From Schizophyllum amplum (taxonomy: Eukaryota; Basidiomycota; Agaricomycetes; Agaricales; Schizophyllaceae), in the NCBI GenBank assembly GCA_007026445.1, contig VDMD01000093.1:34162-98161 (forward strand): a stretch of DNA of 64,000 nt, read 5' to 3'. Positions 11,681 to 24,135 of the stretch are shown piece by piece. The translations under genes and the position numbers were made by a program. The stretch's first letter is position 1, and each line of letters starts with the position of its first letter. Under the pieces are notes generated by a model, which made no database searches, was not told the origin of the DNA, and was given only the letters and a program-made list of their open reading frames with translations.

Positions 11681-14170
11681 TCACGCCTTGACGTAAGTCA
11701 CCTCTGCGTCTGAAGTATCGCCGTCCTGAGCTCCAGGAGGACCTCTATAGTGGAAACGGCCACCTGCAGAGCATGATCAGTGAGATCCACAGCTATGCTT
11801 CTATCCACTCACTGATCATATACCACGCTGCGCTGATCACTGCGAATCCAACGAACACGACGGATGCATAATCTGTCGATAAATGGTCAGCATATGATGT
11901 TCACCCTCACGCCCAACTCACTCATCGTCGACTTGTCCACCGGAAGCGCCGCCGGCATGGAGAACAGCACCATCTCCAGCGCGACCCAAAGCACCGCCAT
12001 GACATTGACGAACCAGCCCCAGCGTCCAAGAGGATAAGGAGCACCGGCTACACCCTTCCTCCCACCTGCGAGCAGCACGATGACCGGGATTGCATAGCTC
12101 GCGCCGAGGCACATGACCTCCACGCCGACGAAAGCGTTGAACGCTGCACTGGATCCGAGGTAGAGCAGGCCCAGCAGCGCCTCCACGGCGATGCAGAGGA
12201 GGAAGGCGTTCAGGGGCAGCTCGGAGAACCGTGAGTCGACTTTGGCGAAGGTGCTGTAGAAGGGGATGGCCTTGTCGCGAGCGAAGGACCAGGTGGCGCG
12301 CGAGGCGGCGCAGTTGATGGATATGGCGCAAAAGATGCCCACGCCGAAGACTGGGAACAGCAAAAGTTTTTGTCAGCCTCGAACACGGTGCAGAGGTTGC
12401 TCTTACTGATGAACCACTGCAGAACTCCTTAGTTCAGTCATGAGTTGCAGCGTAGGACGATAGCCTCACCATCCCAAAACCGCCGCCATTGGATCCCATT
12501 ATCATGGTATACATGACAGCGATGGGCTGGCCGGATGCCACTGGGAGCGAGTAGTTGTAAGCTCGCATATCCCAGAACATTGATGCACGTACCATCCAGT
12601 AACACGCCGGTGTCCGGTAGCGTGAAGGTGATGGGTAGGTAGAAGACGATGCCCATCAAGCATCCGATGGGAACAGACCAAACTATTGCCCGCGGCAGGT
12701 TAATAGAAGGATTATGTACCTCCTCAGCCATGCTAGTTGCTATCGTCCGATGAGCCTCGGTCAACATGGCTCCGTGAGACACATACTCATGCCTATGGCC
12801 GAGTATGTATAGCCAGCCTAGAAAGAGATGTACGTCAGTACGGTATTGACATTGACCAGTCCACTTACTGGAAAGAGGCCGATGAAGAAGGCCCAGCCTG
12901 GCGCCCACCCAGAGAATGACGTGTCGAAGTGCGTGAACGCGAATTCCGCAGAGTGCCGTCCTGCCTTCGCCTCCACGGACAGACATACTAGCATGACTGA
13001 AAGACGCATCAGTAGATCTGAGGTAAGAGAAGATACTGGGACGCACCCACAAGGCCTACGGCGATCCAATATGCGGAGAGAATCTGGCGTAAAACTCAGA
13101 TGAGAATGGTCGGCCTGACGAGCTTACGCACGTCGATCATAGGCAGACTAGTCGCCAGCCCGTGCCCGTGCCCGTGACCGTATCCGCGTAAGGGAAGGCA
13201 CGTGAGGTCTAAGCCTGCCCGTTCTTCCTTATAGAAGTGATACCGGTTGCCGAAGATGCAGAAAATGCTCGTTATAATAAGCACCCCCAGAAATATAAGG
13301 TCTGCGTCTTTGAATGAGACACCTGGAAGTCGCGTAATGGAGTACGTACAGGTTTGCCACGCAGTTGCTTCCCATTCAGGGTGGTAGATGTTGATTCCCG
13401 CGACGAGAAGCTGGGCCGTTCCCTTAGGGTGACAACATGAATATCGCGAGGAGTACGATGTTGGCAAATACACGCACAAAAGTCACGCTGAGGCTGACCA
13501 TCCAGTCTCCCGTCACGGTCAGCCATCCCGTGATGTATGATATGAGGAGCCGGTGCCGAGGTGGCGCCAGACGGTAGCACCAGTAGTACGCGCCCGCAGA
13601 GGTCGGGTATTTGGACGCGATCTCTCCCAGGGAAAGCGCGACGAAGAGGGAGAGGATAGATACAAGAATCAACCTGAGCGCATTCGGGATCAGTGGCGGA
13701 GCCAAACACGAGTGCGCAAGACGTACCCCCAGAACATGGACGCAGGCCCTCCGGATACAAGAGACGTCGCGAGGGGGACACCAAGTCCATAAGCTGTGGG
13801 TCATTACAGTCATGTGCGGATGGCAGGCAGGATAGAGACGTACGGACTGCCATGATCGCTTCACGACTTGGATCAGGATAATTCACGACGTTGACGCCTT
13901 CGAATACGTGGAGGCTCACCCAGAGTCACTGTCGAGGCGTCAATATGCGATATGAGAAGCGAGCGGCGGACGCACTGAATAGGATGTGAGGCAGCCCGCG
14001 CGACTGTCACCTCCCTCAATACAACCGCGCACACCTCACGGTGCAACTTCTGCACTCACCCGCGCTAGCTCCTGCTCGTACCCAAGCTTCTTAAGGTCAT
14101 CGACCGCGCGCACGTCCGCGATCAAGAGCGAGCTCTTGCCGCCGGGCTCGCCTTCCTTGTCCATGCTCAT
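11681..14170 (-). CDS. APC-superfamily amino acid/GABA/choline permease, copy 1
   Basis: Eighteen exons: 14170-14060, 14003-13976, 13928-13920, 13858-13844, 13793-13727, 13673-13478, 13422-13350, 13301-13244, 13147-13132, 13083-13047, 12996-12869, 12817-12787, 12739-12593, 12540-12470, 12416-12407, 12350-11922, 11872-11813, 11763-11681. They total 1569 nt, 522 aa, with every phase matching. The protein is a ~12-TM plasma-membrane permease of the UGA4/Thi9/HNM1-like group (EIASKYPTSAGAYYWCYRLA; SMAEEVHNPSINLPRAI; AFVGVEVMCLGASYAIPV). The N-terminal helix needs exons of 9 and 15 nt to read SRGLPHILFMTLAIMAVP. The 96-nt segment 13243-13148 has splice signals but is in frame, so it could be retained as a loop rich in HGHGHG; splicing matches copy 2 better. 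The substrate is unknown. See copy 2 at 28280. Confidence 0.88.
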
Positions 14171-15315
14171 CGTCGCAGCGTAAAGAGAAGGCAGAGAAGA
14201 TGAACGGCGAAGAAGAGAGAAGGCAGCCAAGGGTGATAAACTCGCTGATAGTACGGCGACAGCGGAACCGGACAGCCGACGGGCTCACGAGATCCACTGC
14301 ATCGAGTGTAGGCTGCGAAGATAGGGCTTTCTTTGAAGTAAACTTCAGAGCGCTGCGTCTGTTCGCGAGATAGAAGCCTCCGCGGCGAGTGCCTCGTGTC
14401 AATGGAGACGAGTGAATAGGGCACGAGGTAGCAGATCTCTGGATCTTGAATCCTGACGTCTCGCGTGCCAGAGGTGGCTGTACCCCCCTCCCCCCCCGTT
14501 TGGGGATGTTCACGTCATTGGTCTGCTGACGCTGTGTTGGCTTGTGCTCAGCCGCTCAGCCCTCAGGCTGGCTTCGCGTTGCGTTGCGTCTTCGTCTACA
14601 GCTATCACAACCGCGTTCACGCGCACATTCCGACTATCTTCACCTACTCTCATCATACTCTCCACTGAGTAGCACGCTATAGCGCTCGGCTACAGCAGTC
14701 GTCGAACTTGACACCGCTCAAAATTATAACACCTGTGATCTCCCTCTGCAATGATTTCAGCGAGACGTCTCGGACGGTTCCAACGTCCCAACTCCTCCCA
14801 ACCTCTCCCAACCTGCTCCCAGAGTCCCAACCAACTCGCTCGGCGGCAGCGCTCGGGGCGCATACCGAATATGGAAGGTAACGTGGTGATGGTCCATCTC
14901 TGGTCTGGACCTTGGAGCGCGCACGCGAGACGTCAGAATTCAAGATCCAGAGATCTGCTACCTCTTGGAATAGGGCGCGCCGTACGTTCATTGCTGGATA
15001 CGTAAGCGTTGTGCCTACACGGACTCGAAGTAGATAAGAACTCAAAAGCGGATAAGAGACTTGCAAGGAAACTTGGGCGACGCCAAACGTTGGCCGATGA
15101 TATTGGATGATGGTAACGGACAATGAAGATTTCCACGTAATATGTTGATATTCCCATATTTCCCACGGTATACATCCACCTCAGCCTGTAAGTAACACTT
15201 AATGTTGAGGAGAAACCCAGTTCCACACGAATCCCAGTGAAAGTAAATAAATATGAAGGGTATATGGGCGAGAGAACCTCTACGCAGGTCAGGACGTTGC
15301 ACGCTCAGCGCGCGT
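14171..15315. other. Intergenic region between permease 1 and the expansin-like gene
   Basis: Holds the upstream region of permease 1 (a C-tract at 14483-14498 is visible). No gene recognised in either strand. Confidence 0.5.
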
Positions 15316-15770
15316 CTACTCAAAATCCCAGGACACCTGAATAAGACCGGCGTCTTGGTTGGCCAGCTTTGTAAAGGCGCCTGGCGACAGGTCGATGTGG
15401 TAGCCTTCGCAGCTCGGGCATAGGTCGACGACAGTGGCGTCTACCCAGCGGTTGCCGTCTGTAGAGGATGTCAGTCGTCGCTGATGAGCTGCGGCGAGCC
15501 CACTTACACCAGATGCCGATGTGCTGCCAGCAGTGGGCGCCGTTTTGCCATACGCTGTACGGCAAGGCAACGACCGGGTCACTGTTCTTGCTGTACGCGC
15601 CGCACGCGCCGCGGTTGCCGGTCTCTGTATAGTACCAGGTGGCTGCAAAGAGGATGAGGGGTGATGTGAGAGAAGAGAAGAGCAAAACAAGTCTGCTCAC
15701 CGGCACCGTTGTACGCGTTGACTGCGCTCGCGGCGCTCAAAGCGGCGAGAAGGGGCGTGAAGACAGGCAT
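15316..15770 (-). CDS. Secreted expansin/barwin-like double-psi beta-barrel protein
   Basis: Three exons: 15770-15701, 15642-15508, 15458-15316; 115 aa. The first ~19 residues are a signal peptide (MPVFTPLLAALSAASAVNA). The rest is one double-psi beta-barrel of the RlpA/expansin-like type: ATWYYTETGNRGACGAYSKN, QNGAHCWQHIGIW, and VDATVVDLCPSCEGYHIDLS. Cysteines in GACG, HCW and LCPSC are the usual disulfide positions, and the HIDLSPGAF motif holds the conserved Asp of these folds. Such short single-domain proteins are numerous in Agaricomycetes and are presumed to act on cell walls without hydrolysis; no carbohydrate-binding module is attached here. A TATA-like tatataagg-type site lies near 15912-15919. 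Confidence 0.88.
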
Positions 15771-18700
15771 AGTGGGTGCGAGGTAGGTGAATATGAGCTG
15801 GGTGGATATGAGGTGGTTATGAGGCAGGCGCATTCGGGCGCTGCGGCGCTCGGGTGTCGCGAGGGGAGAACTGGAAGAGGCTTGCTGAGGAACCAACAGC
15901 ACGGCGAGCCCTCCTTATATTGTGAAGGCTTCGTAAGTGAGGCTGCGTCTAGCCGTACATCAGCTAAGCTTGGACGTACGTGAAAGGAACTGAATCCAGC
16001 GTGAGGGAAGCTTGGCCGAATGAGAGGGACGTATTCCCGCCCTGGCTGCGCGGCGGCGATGAAGTCGGGCGTACGAGAAACGAGTCAGGAGGTCATGTGG
16101 AACATGTTGCGGGAGAGGATTTAGCGCCGAGCGAGGGGACCACGGACAAGATATAGACTAGGATGGTTGCCTCAGGCTATGGTCGTCAAACGTGGATCTA
16201 AGCATCAAACGTTTTCAAAGGATTAGGGCACAAAAAAGTATACGAACGAGACGTAGCTTTATATGCACAAAGCTTTATGGTTGGCACATGTATATGAAAG
16301 GCCTCGTCAACCAGCCGTTCAATTCTCGGGAAGTGAAGGACAGGCTCACAGCAACATAATCCTTTGCCCACCATATGGATGTGACAAAACACGCAGCGGG
16401 TTTGACACCACTTTAAATGTCGGATAGTAGGACGAGCCGCATGATAGGGTGGACGCGCCATAAGGTGTTAGAACATGCCGTCGGTAGGTAGGGCAAGTCG
16501 CCGTCGGTTAGACAGACACGCCGCCGGATAGATGGCTACGTTGCAGACTAAGCACAGCGTATGTGAGCTACGGAGTAGCGCCGAGGACCGTGTAGGGCTA
16601 CAGAGCCCCCAGAAAAGCTGCAGATTCCTTGGAAAGACTATGAAGGCCATTGAGGTGTCAGCCGCGCGAGCCGCGGACTTCGCCGTTAGCGGTCTGAGTC
16701 GGTCGTAGTCAAAAGCATGCGTCGAGTAAGCTCATAGCAAAGGTCTCTTAATGGCCGAGGAGCGGTCAAGAAAGCAGGCTGAGGATGCGTTCTCGGTGTT
16801 GAACGTTGACGCGTTGACGAGGCAGATGAAGGTTGGATGCAAGTCGTGCGAGTGACGTTCACGTGAGGTCCACGTGCACATGTAGTCCCTTAGGCATTCG
16901 CCGAAGTTCTTCCGCGTCCGCTTCCACTTGAAAGTTGAACTCAGATTTTGGACTAATGCGCCACTTAAGCGCGCTGCTGGCGCGCTGAATTCTGAGGTCC
17001 GAGGCCCATATCATAGTTTACTGATGCTCAAGTACTCCGCAGCAACATGTGGGTGCCCGTCTACTCCGTCGAGCGTGTTCTGCGCAGGCCAGAGTGGCCC
17101 TGGAGTGGCCAGGGCCTGGAGAAAGCTGAAGGAAGTACCTGGGAAGTACCATCGATGATCGGACGCTCCTCAGTAGCAGTGTTGCACAGCTGGTGGAGGT
17201 CGATCGAACTCCAGCGGCCAGCTTACGTAATGGCTATGGAATTGCCGGTGGAAGTTCCAGATGGCCTGGCCACGCGTGATCAGCACGTGGATCGGGTAGG
17301 GCATTCGGGAAACACCGAAACCGATGTCGGTGCTCGCGTTGACCTTCCGCCGTCGTGAGCGCTGTACGGTCTGACTGGTGTTTTTTTAGTTCTGACCATG
17401 AATAAAAGATTGCCGCCATTTCTGAATACCATTCTAGCAGCAAACACAAGGCTCAGCTAGCTGCACAGCGACAGCACCGTCGCTGCGCGCATTATGTGGC
17501 GTCACCACACCTCCGATTCCCATCGTCCTGTATTCTGTATCAATTGTGTACCCATTATCGACGCGACTGTGCCCACCCACCATTATGTCCATCGACGACT
17601 CATGAAAGCAAATCTTGAAGGTCGTATTGGAGGAAATTCCACGATCATGATCCACAGTATCATGTATGTAAAGGGCCTATACCGGTCTCAGTGAAGCGAC
17701 CGTCAAGGAGCACTTGCAGCGGCACTTCCGCAACTCAAGATCTCAATCGACGCTGGCTTAACATGTCCCGCACGTCCTCCATCAGTGCCCAAGGCGGCCG
17801 ACACGGATATGCCAGTTGTCTCGCTGTAGTACAGCACCTTGCCACCCGCTCCGTCTGATCAGCAGCAGGGCAGTAAGTTCTATCAATAATGGAGGCCTTC
17901 GGCAATGCGGCTGCAAGCACCACCGATCAGGATGAAGAATTGACAATGGCTAGAGGGCAACGCGCAGGGTATGGTTTTCGAAAATATTCGACTTTAATGC
18001 AAACACTACGTGGGTGGAGTTGTTGGAGAGGGATGCCTGTCAGTCTCCCTATGAAGAGCTGCAACTACATCGGCCTGTTGATTTCGAGGCGGAGCTGGAC
18101 AGCCGACAACGACAACGACAATGTTAGTATTACTCATGTACTCATGGCATGGATGGGACCGCCACTGATGTACTTGACCTGTCTTTTTGCAGATTTCTGT
18201 CCCTGCAGTACGCTCTGCTACGTTATCGAGAACTAAGCAATGCATTTCATCCACAGACATATGCGTGCAATGTCCAGGAGACGCCGACTCAACGGACGGC
18301 CATTTCCGGCTTCCTTTTCCGGCCATGGCTGGCAGCCAGTCACGCGTCACTCGTGGCTAGGCGTGATTCCAGTCACGGCTACCGGACTTCCAGATAGCCG
18401 CACAACACTGCTCAGTAGTGCAGTGAGCGGCGTCCCAACTTGTTAGCTCGAACTCCAGCCTCAATTCAGTCCGCAAGTTCAGCGGCCTTTGGAAGCTCGC
18501 GTGGCGCGCAAGCGGCTTTGGACTGTATCTGCGCGTTGCTGAGTCAGCGCATTGAACAGAAGACTGGGCGCTGCAGGGGCGCTGGCCGGGTCATGCTGAA
18601 GTCTCTCAGAGCGCGCGGAACGTGGTCCGACACCGACGTTGATTGATTCGCTTTATCATACCCAAATGTTCGCATCATTTGCCGATCGCGCTTTCATGTG

Positions 18701-19096
18701 GCCTCGAGTCCAGGATCTCCGTCTCCTGCGCGAATACTTCAGCGAGTGGGTCCCAACTGGCTCCCAACACGCCTTCGACGCAGTATCTCAGGTTGCCCTG
18801 AAGCTATCTCGCAGGACAGGGTCTCAAATGAACTTCTTCCTTTCGCTGAACTGGCGCAGAACGACGTCACCGGCATGGCGCGTATTGTCGCGAAACACTC
18901 GACCGCCAGAACACCGTACGGCCGTCGAAATTCAGCACTTTCCAGCGTCACAGATATACCTACAACGGATCTTTGAAACGTCTTCAATGCAAGTATAAGA
19001 AGACCATGCATGTTTTCAGTCGCCATTCGCTTCCCGATCCAGTGCGCATCCTCGGTCAGTCCGACATCGCCAAGCCACCTTCAGGTCTCGCATACC
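15771..19096. other. 3.3 kb intergenic region
   Basis: No gene, RNA or transposon recognised. Small frames at 17889-18236 and 18639-18998 have no recognisable motif or splice context. The right end contains the lipase promoter: tataag at 18994-18999, about 100 bp before the lipase ATG. Confidence 0.5.
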
Positions 19097-20008
19097 ATGG
19101 CCGTAGTCAGCCTGCTCTTCACTCTTTCGGTAGCCCTCACGACCGCTGCCCTCCCCTCCCCCTCCCCCGCACCCGTCGACGCCCGCGACCTCATCTCCAT
19201 CCCCGACGCCCTGACCACGGCGCCGTGGTATGGAGCTCCGGAGAACAACTTCTCCTGCTCCTCCACCACCCACCCCAACCCCGTGGTCTTGCTGCACGGC
19301 CTCTCCGCCGATGACCAGGTCGACCTCAACCTCCTGCAGATCTACCTCAACAAGCTTGACTTCTGCACGTTCTCGCTCACCTACGGTGCCCACACTCTGG
19401 CTCCCTGGATCGGTGGCCTCAAGCCGCTCGCAGACTCGGCCGTCGAGATTGCCGATTTCGTGCGCGAGGTCCTGGACAAGACCGGCGCCAGCAAGGTGGA
19501 CCTCGTCGGCCACTCCGAGGGCGGTGTGCAGGCCTTGTACGTTCCGCGGTCGCAGCCGGGCATCAGCGACGTTGTCGAGCACCTCGTAGCGCTGGGCCCG
19601 GCCATGCACGGCGCCGAGTACTACGGCTTCACGGACCTCTGGTACATCGGCGGGAATGTGACACGGGACGCGGTCGCGCTCGTGCTGAAGACGGTGGGGT
19701 GCGCGGGCTGCGATGACCTCGCGGTGGGCGGAGAGACGACGAAGGAGTTGAACGACGGCAACCCCGTGGTGCAGCCGGGTAACAAGGCGACGATCATCAT
19801 GTCGACCAACGACAAGCTCGTGCCTCCCGAGAAGAGCATCGTCGATGAGGAGGGCGTGCGCAATATCCTCGTGCAGGATACGTGCCCGGAAGACCAGTTG
19901 GGCCATGCGGGTCTAGCATGGGACACGGGAGTATGGGGTCTGATTGTGAACGCCTTGACGGAGGATTACGATGCGCCGGTGACCTGCGATACCGGACTGA
20001 CGTTCTGA
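19097..20008 (+). CDS. Secreted lipase, class 2 (LipA/EstA-like alpha/beta hydrolase)
   Basis: Single exon, 303 aa. A signal peptide (MAVVSLLFTLSVALTTAALP) is followed by a Pro-rich pro-region. The mature part has the features of class-2 triacylglycerol lipases: oxyanion motif VVLLHGLSADDQVD, nucleophile elbow VGHSEGG (Ser about residue 140), Asp in STNDKLVPP (about 238) and His in QLGHAGL (about 269). Several Cys residues (FSCSS, DFCTF, GCAGCDD, DTCPED, VTCDTG) suggest disulfides. The ATG at 19097 is chosen because the signal peptide starts there; an upstream in-frame ATG at 19010 would place the signal peptide inside the chain. It is probably exported to hydrolyse esters. A long frame on the opposite strand is its shadow. 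Confidence 0.9.
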   Translation: MAVVSLLFTLSVALTTAALPSPSPAPVDARDLISIPDALTTAPWYGAPENNFSCSSTTHPNPVVLLHGLSADDQVDLNLLQIYLNKLDFCTFSLTYGAHTLAPWIGGLKPLADSAVEIADFVREVLDKTGASKVDLVGHSEGGVQALYVPRSQPGISDVVEHLVALGPAMHGAEYYGFTDLWYIGGNVTRDAVALVLKTVGCAGCDDLAVGGETTKELNDGNPVVQPGNKATIIMSTNDKLVPPEKSIVDEEGVRNILVQDTCPEDQLGHAGLAWDTGVWGLIVNALTEDYDAPVTCDTGLTF

Positions 20009-20475
20009 GACTCCTTAGGAGCGTAAAAGCTATCTAAGTTATCTATACCTACTACCTTGCAGAGGTTACACTCCTTATTTAATACCAACGCTCTTTGCAT
20101 GAATGAGAGATTACTTATGTACCGCAAACCGACCGAAAGCCCGCCTTTGAAAGCGCCCATGCTTTGCACAGTCTGCGACTCCGCAGGCTCGACTCGGGCC
20201 TATATGTAGTCTCATTGCACTAAACTCTTGTTTACAATTGAAGCTCGTCAGTCAGCGACAATGCAACGTGCTCTGCGGCACAGAAAGGGTGTACATGTCA
20301 AAGACGTATGACTTCATCTACGATTGCACGGCGATTGCATGAGAGCGAGATTCGAGGGAAAGACATCCTATGCTACATATACATTCTCTCTTGATCTTGT
20401 ACGCTGGCTGGTACCGCTACATATCTGAGCGATGCCACGGCGCAACAGCGCACATAAGTAGGATAGCACTCGTTA

Positions 20476-20837
20476 TCACTTGCGGTTCAACTCCGCCTGA
20501 CGCGCACGAAGCTCGTCGCGACCCTAACAAGTCATGTTCAGAAGCGGACATTTGTGGAACAACAACGGCTTACCTTTGGCTCTGGCATGTTGTTGCGGAT
20601 GTGCGGGGGTGGCACATATGGGTCGCGCGCATGGAAGGCTCCCTGGATGGGGTTGCTCCTCAGACCGCCTCCCTGATGCGGAGGGTTGAGGTCCGCGGGA
20701 TCGTTGCTCTTCTGCGTCGAGTGTCAGTCAACTTGTCCAATTCATGATGTAGGTAATGGAAGACGCACGGCAGGATGAGGAAGGATATTGAAGGTCTGCT
20801 CCTTCTCGCCTTGGTTCTTGCTGGACTTATCAGACAT
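20476..20837 (-). CDS. Conserved-looking small protein, 84 aa, function unknown
   Basis: Three exons: 20837-20769, 20711-20574, 20523-20476, with 57- and 50-nt GT-AG introns; 84 aa (255 nt with stop). No single exon is long enough to stand out, so the gene is easily missed. The protein begins MSDKSSKNQGEKEQTFNILP, continues with a Pro/Asn-rich middle (PPHQGGGLRSNPIQGAFHA, DPYVPPPHIRNNMPEPK) and ends in a charged helix-like segment (GRDELRARQAELNRK). No signal peptide or membrane segment is visible. Phases and splice sites are all consensus. I cannot name a family. Confidence 0.65.
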
Positions 20838-23800
20838 GGTGAAGGGTGTGGATGAGGGGAAAGTGCAGGCTGCGCTTTTATGACCCAGGCTCTTATACGG
20901 TGGCAGCAAATGCGCTGACAGAGAATGACGCCCGGTACACTGCCATACAGGGGTCGAGAGGAGCCTCGCTCGCTCGTGATGTCATGTTGAGAATGGACGG
21001 CGCTCCGGACCGATCAGGTGACCGTGGGCGAATCAGATACTTAGATTCGCAGACGATAACACGTTTTCCGTTCACCGCTCACTTGCTTTCGACCACCATC
21101 TCGTTGCCCACTGTCCTCGCTATATCCTACTCTAGACTTCTCACCTGCCTTTACTCTTACTCAATACTCAATGTTCATCACTGTCGTACACTCCGCCGTG
21201 CCTGTGCGCTTGCCATTCGTTGGGGCTGTTCCCTCGGTGCGGATGAACTCGAGCGGAACGGACGACCGCTAGGCCTTCCCAGTCTCCGAGCTCAGTATCG
21301 GGAGCATCTTCTAGCATCCACGCATCCCCTAGGGTGCATGATCATGCAGCACAACTATCAGGAATTTCCCCCGAAGCCCTTCTTCATATGCGGTTCGGGC
21401 GCCTATAGGTATGCCATGACGGTCTAGACCTGCATTTCTTGTGGGCTCTCCCCACTTCAATGCTCACAAGGCGCGGGTTACAGCTGTTATCTATCCATCT
21501 ATACGGTTTCCAACTCCGCGAAATTGGCGTCCGTTGCACTGGGCCAAGGCTCTCCGCGTCCCCCATCCGCGGCGCCAAAAGCCATCCCGGCGTGTCTTCG
21601 TTATGCTTCGTTGGGATTTTGCTCCGAGCATGTCCTCGAGGCGGCGGCCCCCGTCAGGATGGGTTACTCGAGGCGTGGCAGGCTCCTCGAGGCAGTATAA
21701 TCAACGATTTCGAAGGAACAAGGGACACCCCTTAATCGAGGTTGTAACCCTTATGCCTCGTTGCTTGGCCCCATCTTGCATGTCGATGCCGAGGGCGCCC
21801 CTGCAAGAACTCTAAAGGTAGAATCACGCCGCCGCCTCCGGGCTTCAAACGCGACGACGGCGCGAACGACATGAGGCGCCCTATGTTGATTGGTCTTACA
21901 ACGCCCCCGCAGCGCTCCGTTTGCGTGGCCAGACGGCCCAGTCGCCGGATGCGTGCTATCTGGTCCTCAGACACGTTCATGGTCATCAACTTCCTCGTGT
22001 ACTTGGTGATACGGACGCGTCCTTGGTCCGACTCCGACCGCGCCACCTCCGATTGAAGGTGAGCATCTGACCGTGCCAATGTTGCGCCTTGCATGCATTG
22101 ACTGATACTACAGGAGGATAACGAGGGATTGCAGAGATCTACCATGGAGTTATCCTGCGTGAGTTCCGCGTAAGATGAACGCGAAGCCTTGGCGAAGCCC
22201 TTCTAAACACACTGTAGGGATCCGCGATACGCAGGTATCGGGCTGGTCGGTTGCGCTGGGCGCTGCCTTCCGGTTTCTTATGTCGCGATCGCGTCCCGGC
22301 TCCAGTCGCATCGACTTCTCCAGGTCTTCTCCCTGCTCGATCTATATTGCGCTGATGTACAGAAAGCGCCATCGATAAAACGGGATGCCCTTTTTCAGAA
22401 CAACGATACGGCGTCTGCCGGCGGCGCTGACGCGTTTGACTGCCATTGTTGACGCCTCTGATGCCTCGTTGCCGCCCAGGGCACACTAGAGTGGGTTTAC
22501 CGGTACCCAGCTGACGCATCTTCGGTGCGAGCAGGGTTTAGGGCAAGATATAGGAGGTGAGTCCCATGTCTTTGCCGGGGCTTTGGGTTGACAAGATCGC
22601 ATGAAGGGCGCGGACACGCAGTATGGACCAGATGGGAAAGGGCGGCACAGACCGACGGCCCGCGATGCGTGGGGAAGACTCAGAAATATAGGCTATCGGT
22701 GTCCTCGACCGGTGGTGGCCAATCCTCAGCCCCCTCCGCGAACGGTGCGGTCGCAGACCAGACCTTTGCATCGACTGCAACAGGACGGCCGTCGCTTTTT
22801 CCCTAGCAGGAGCGAAGCTATCGCCGAAGTCGGTCCTGTGGCTGAGGTCAAGTTCGCGCGCTACCTGCGCCTGTTGTGATTGGCCTCCGAGGGTACCCCG
22901 TGATGCTTACACCATCCACAGCTCCAGCATTCGTCTTCGTTCTTCTTCGCGTGACTGGGACAACCATCTGCAGACTACGTGAAGACATGGAGGAATGGGC
23001 CGCCTGGTCCGGTCAGCATCTTTTCGCGCGTCTGCTGTGCGACGGTCATGATGTGCCGACGTATATCGTGCGGGTCGAGCATGGGAAATGCATGGGCGTG
23101 TTTGTCATTTTGTTGGGGGCGCGACGGCGGACGCCGCCAAACGTATCCTCTGCGTCGCTCGCACGTAATGGGAAGAGGCGAGAGAGCGCAATGTATGTCA
23201 TCCCTTTGTATTATCGGGGGAATCCTGCTGAGTGCCACCAGGGAAAGGCGCCCGCGGCGCGCGGAAGGCCATCTTTACGCTCTCCATCGGCAAAGCAACA
23301 TGTACGTGCGCGTTGTGAAATCGAACCAGAATCGAACCTGGGTTATTATGGCGCTCGGAGCCAGTATGTAATGGATCAGAACTGTGCACCCTCGTGCGCT
23401 TCTCTTCGCAGATACACCTGCGAGCCCGGGGAGCGCGAAGTCGGGGGCGGCGCGCTAGGGGAGTCACATGCGCCGCATTCTCTTGAGCAGCGGACGTGCG
23501 TGGGGGCGCTACTGTGGTCTGTGATGTGAGGTATGGGGCGGGTAAAGTGCGTGCGCTTGCCGTCGTCGACCCGCCAGTGACCCATTGGTGCGGCGGACGC
23601 TTCGCGGGGGGCAGTGTATCAGAGAAGACGGGGCCCGCCTTCCGCGATGCCCGCGCAGCATGTGGGTGGCTGCTCTCGCTGCGGGGGGCGTCTTTAGGGC
23701 AGGCACCTCAGAGGCGTGTCTTACCGATGCCGATGCGGCAGCGCGCTCCGACGTTGCTTCAATGATGGACTTTCTGGACGGACGCGCGGGTCGCGGGTCG

Positions 23801-24135
23801 CGGGTCGGTACATAGTGCGCTTGCGTCTGGTACGCGTCGCGGACGCGTCTGGGGCGCGTAGGGACTGCCTTCTGGCTCTGACGATGTGGGATAGAGAAAT
23901 AGGCTGTGAATAGAATTAATTACTGGTTCATGTTCGACTTCAGGGACCGGAGATGGAGGAAATATTGGAAATTTAGGGTGCAGCGTGTCGGGGTGCAGCT
24001 GCCGGTTTAGGAAGGAGCTCCGTCAATTGTAATTCGTGGTATTTCCGCAACTTGTCTTTAACCGTCTTGACCTTCTCTTTATCGCTCGAGCTATCCCCCT
24101 TGTTTGCCCAGCACGCTGTTCGCAGGCCCTGTTAA
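20838..24135. other. 3.3 kb region without recognisable genes
   Basis: Several frames of 90-217 codons occur (for example 22876-23529), but none has a known motif, splice structure or sensible composition. The stretch may be decayed coding or transposon sequence; I see no terminal repeats or transposase/reverse-transcriptase motifs. Confidence 0.5.

Noticed and set aside
19016..19906. 296-codon open frame on the minus strand
   Set aside because: Antisense to the lipase, which has signal peptide and catalytic triad; shadow of codon bias.
22876..23529. 217-codon frame in the gene-poor 21-24 kb region
   Set aside because: Composition is random-like, no homology motif, no upstream promoter signal or splice pattern.
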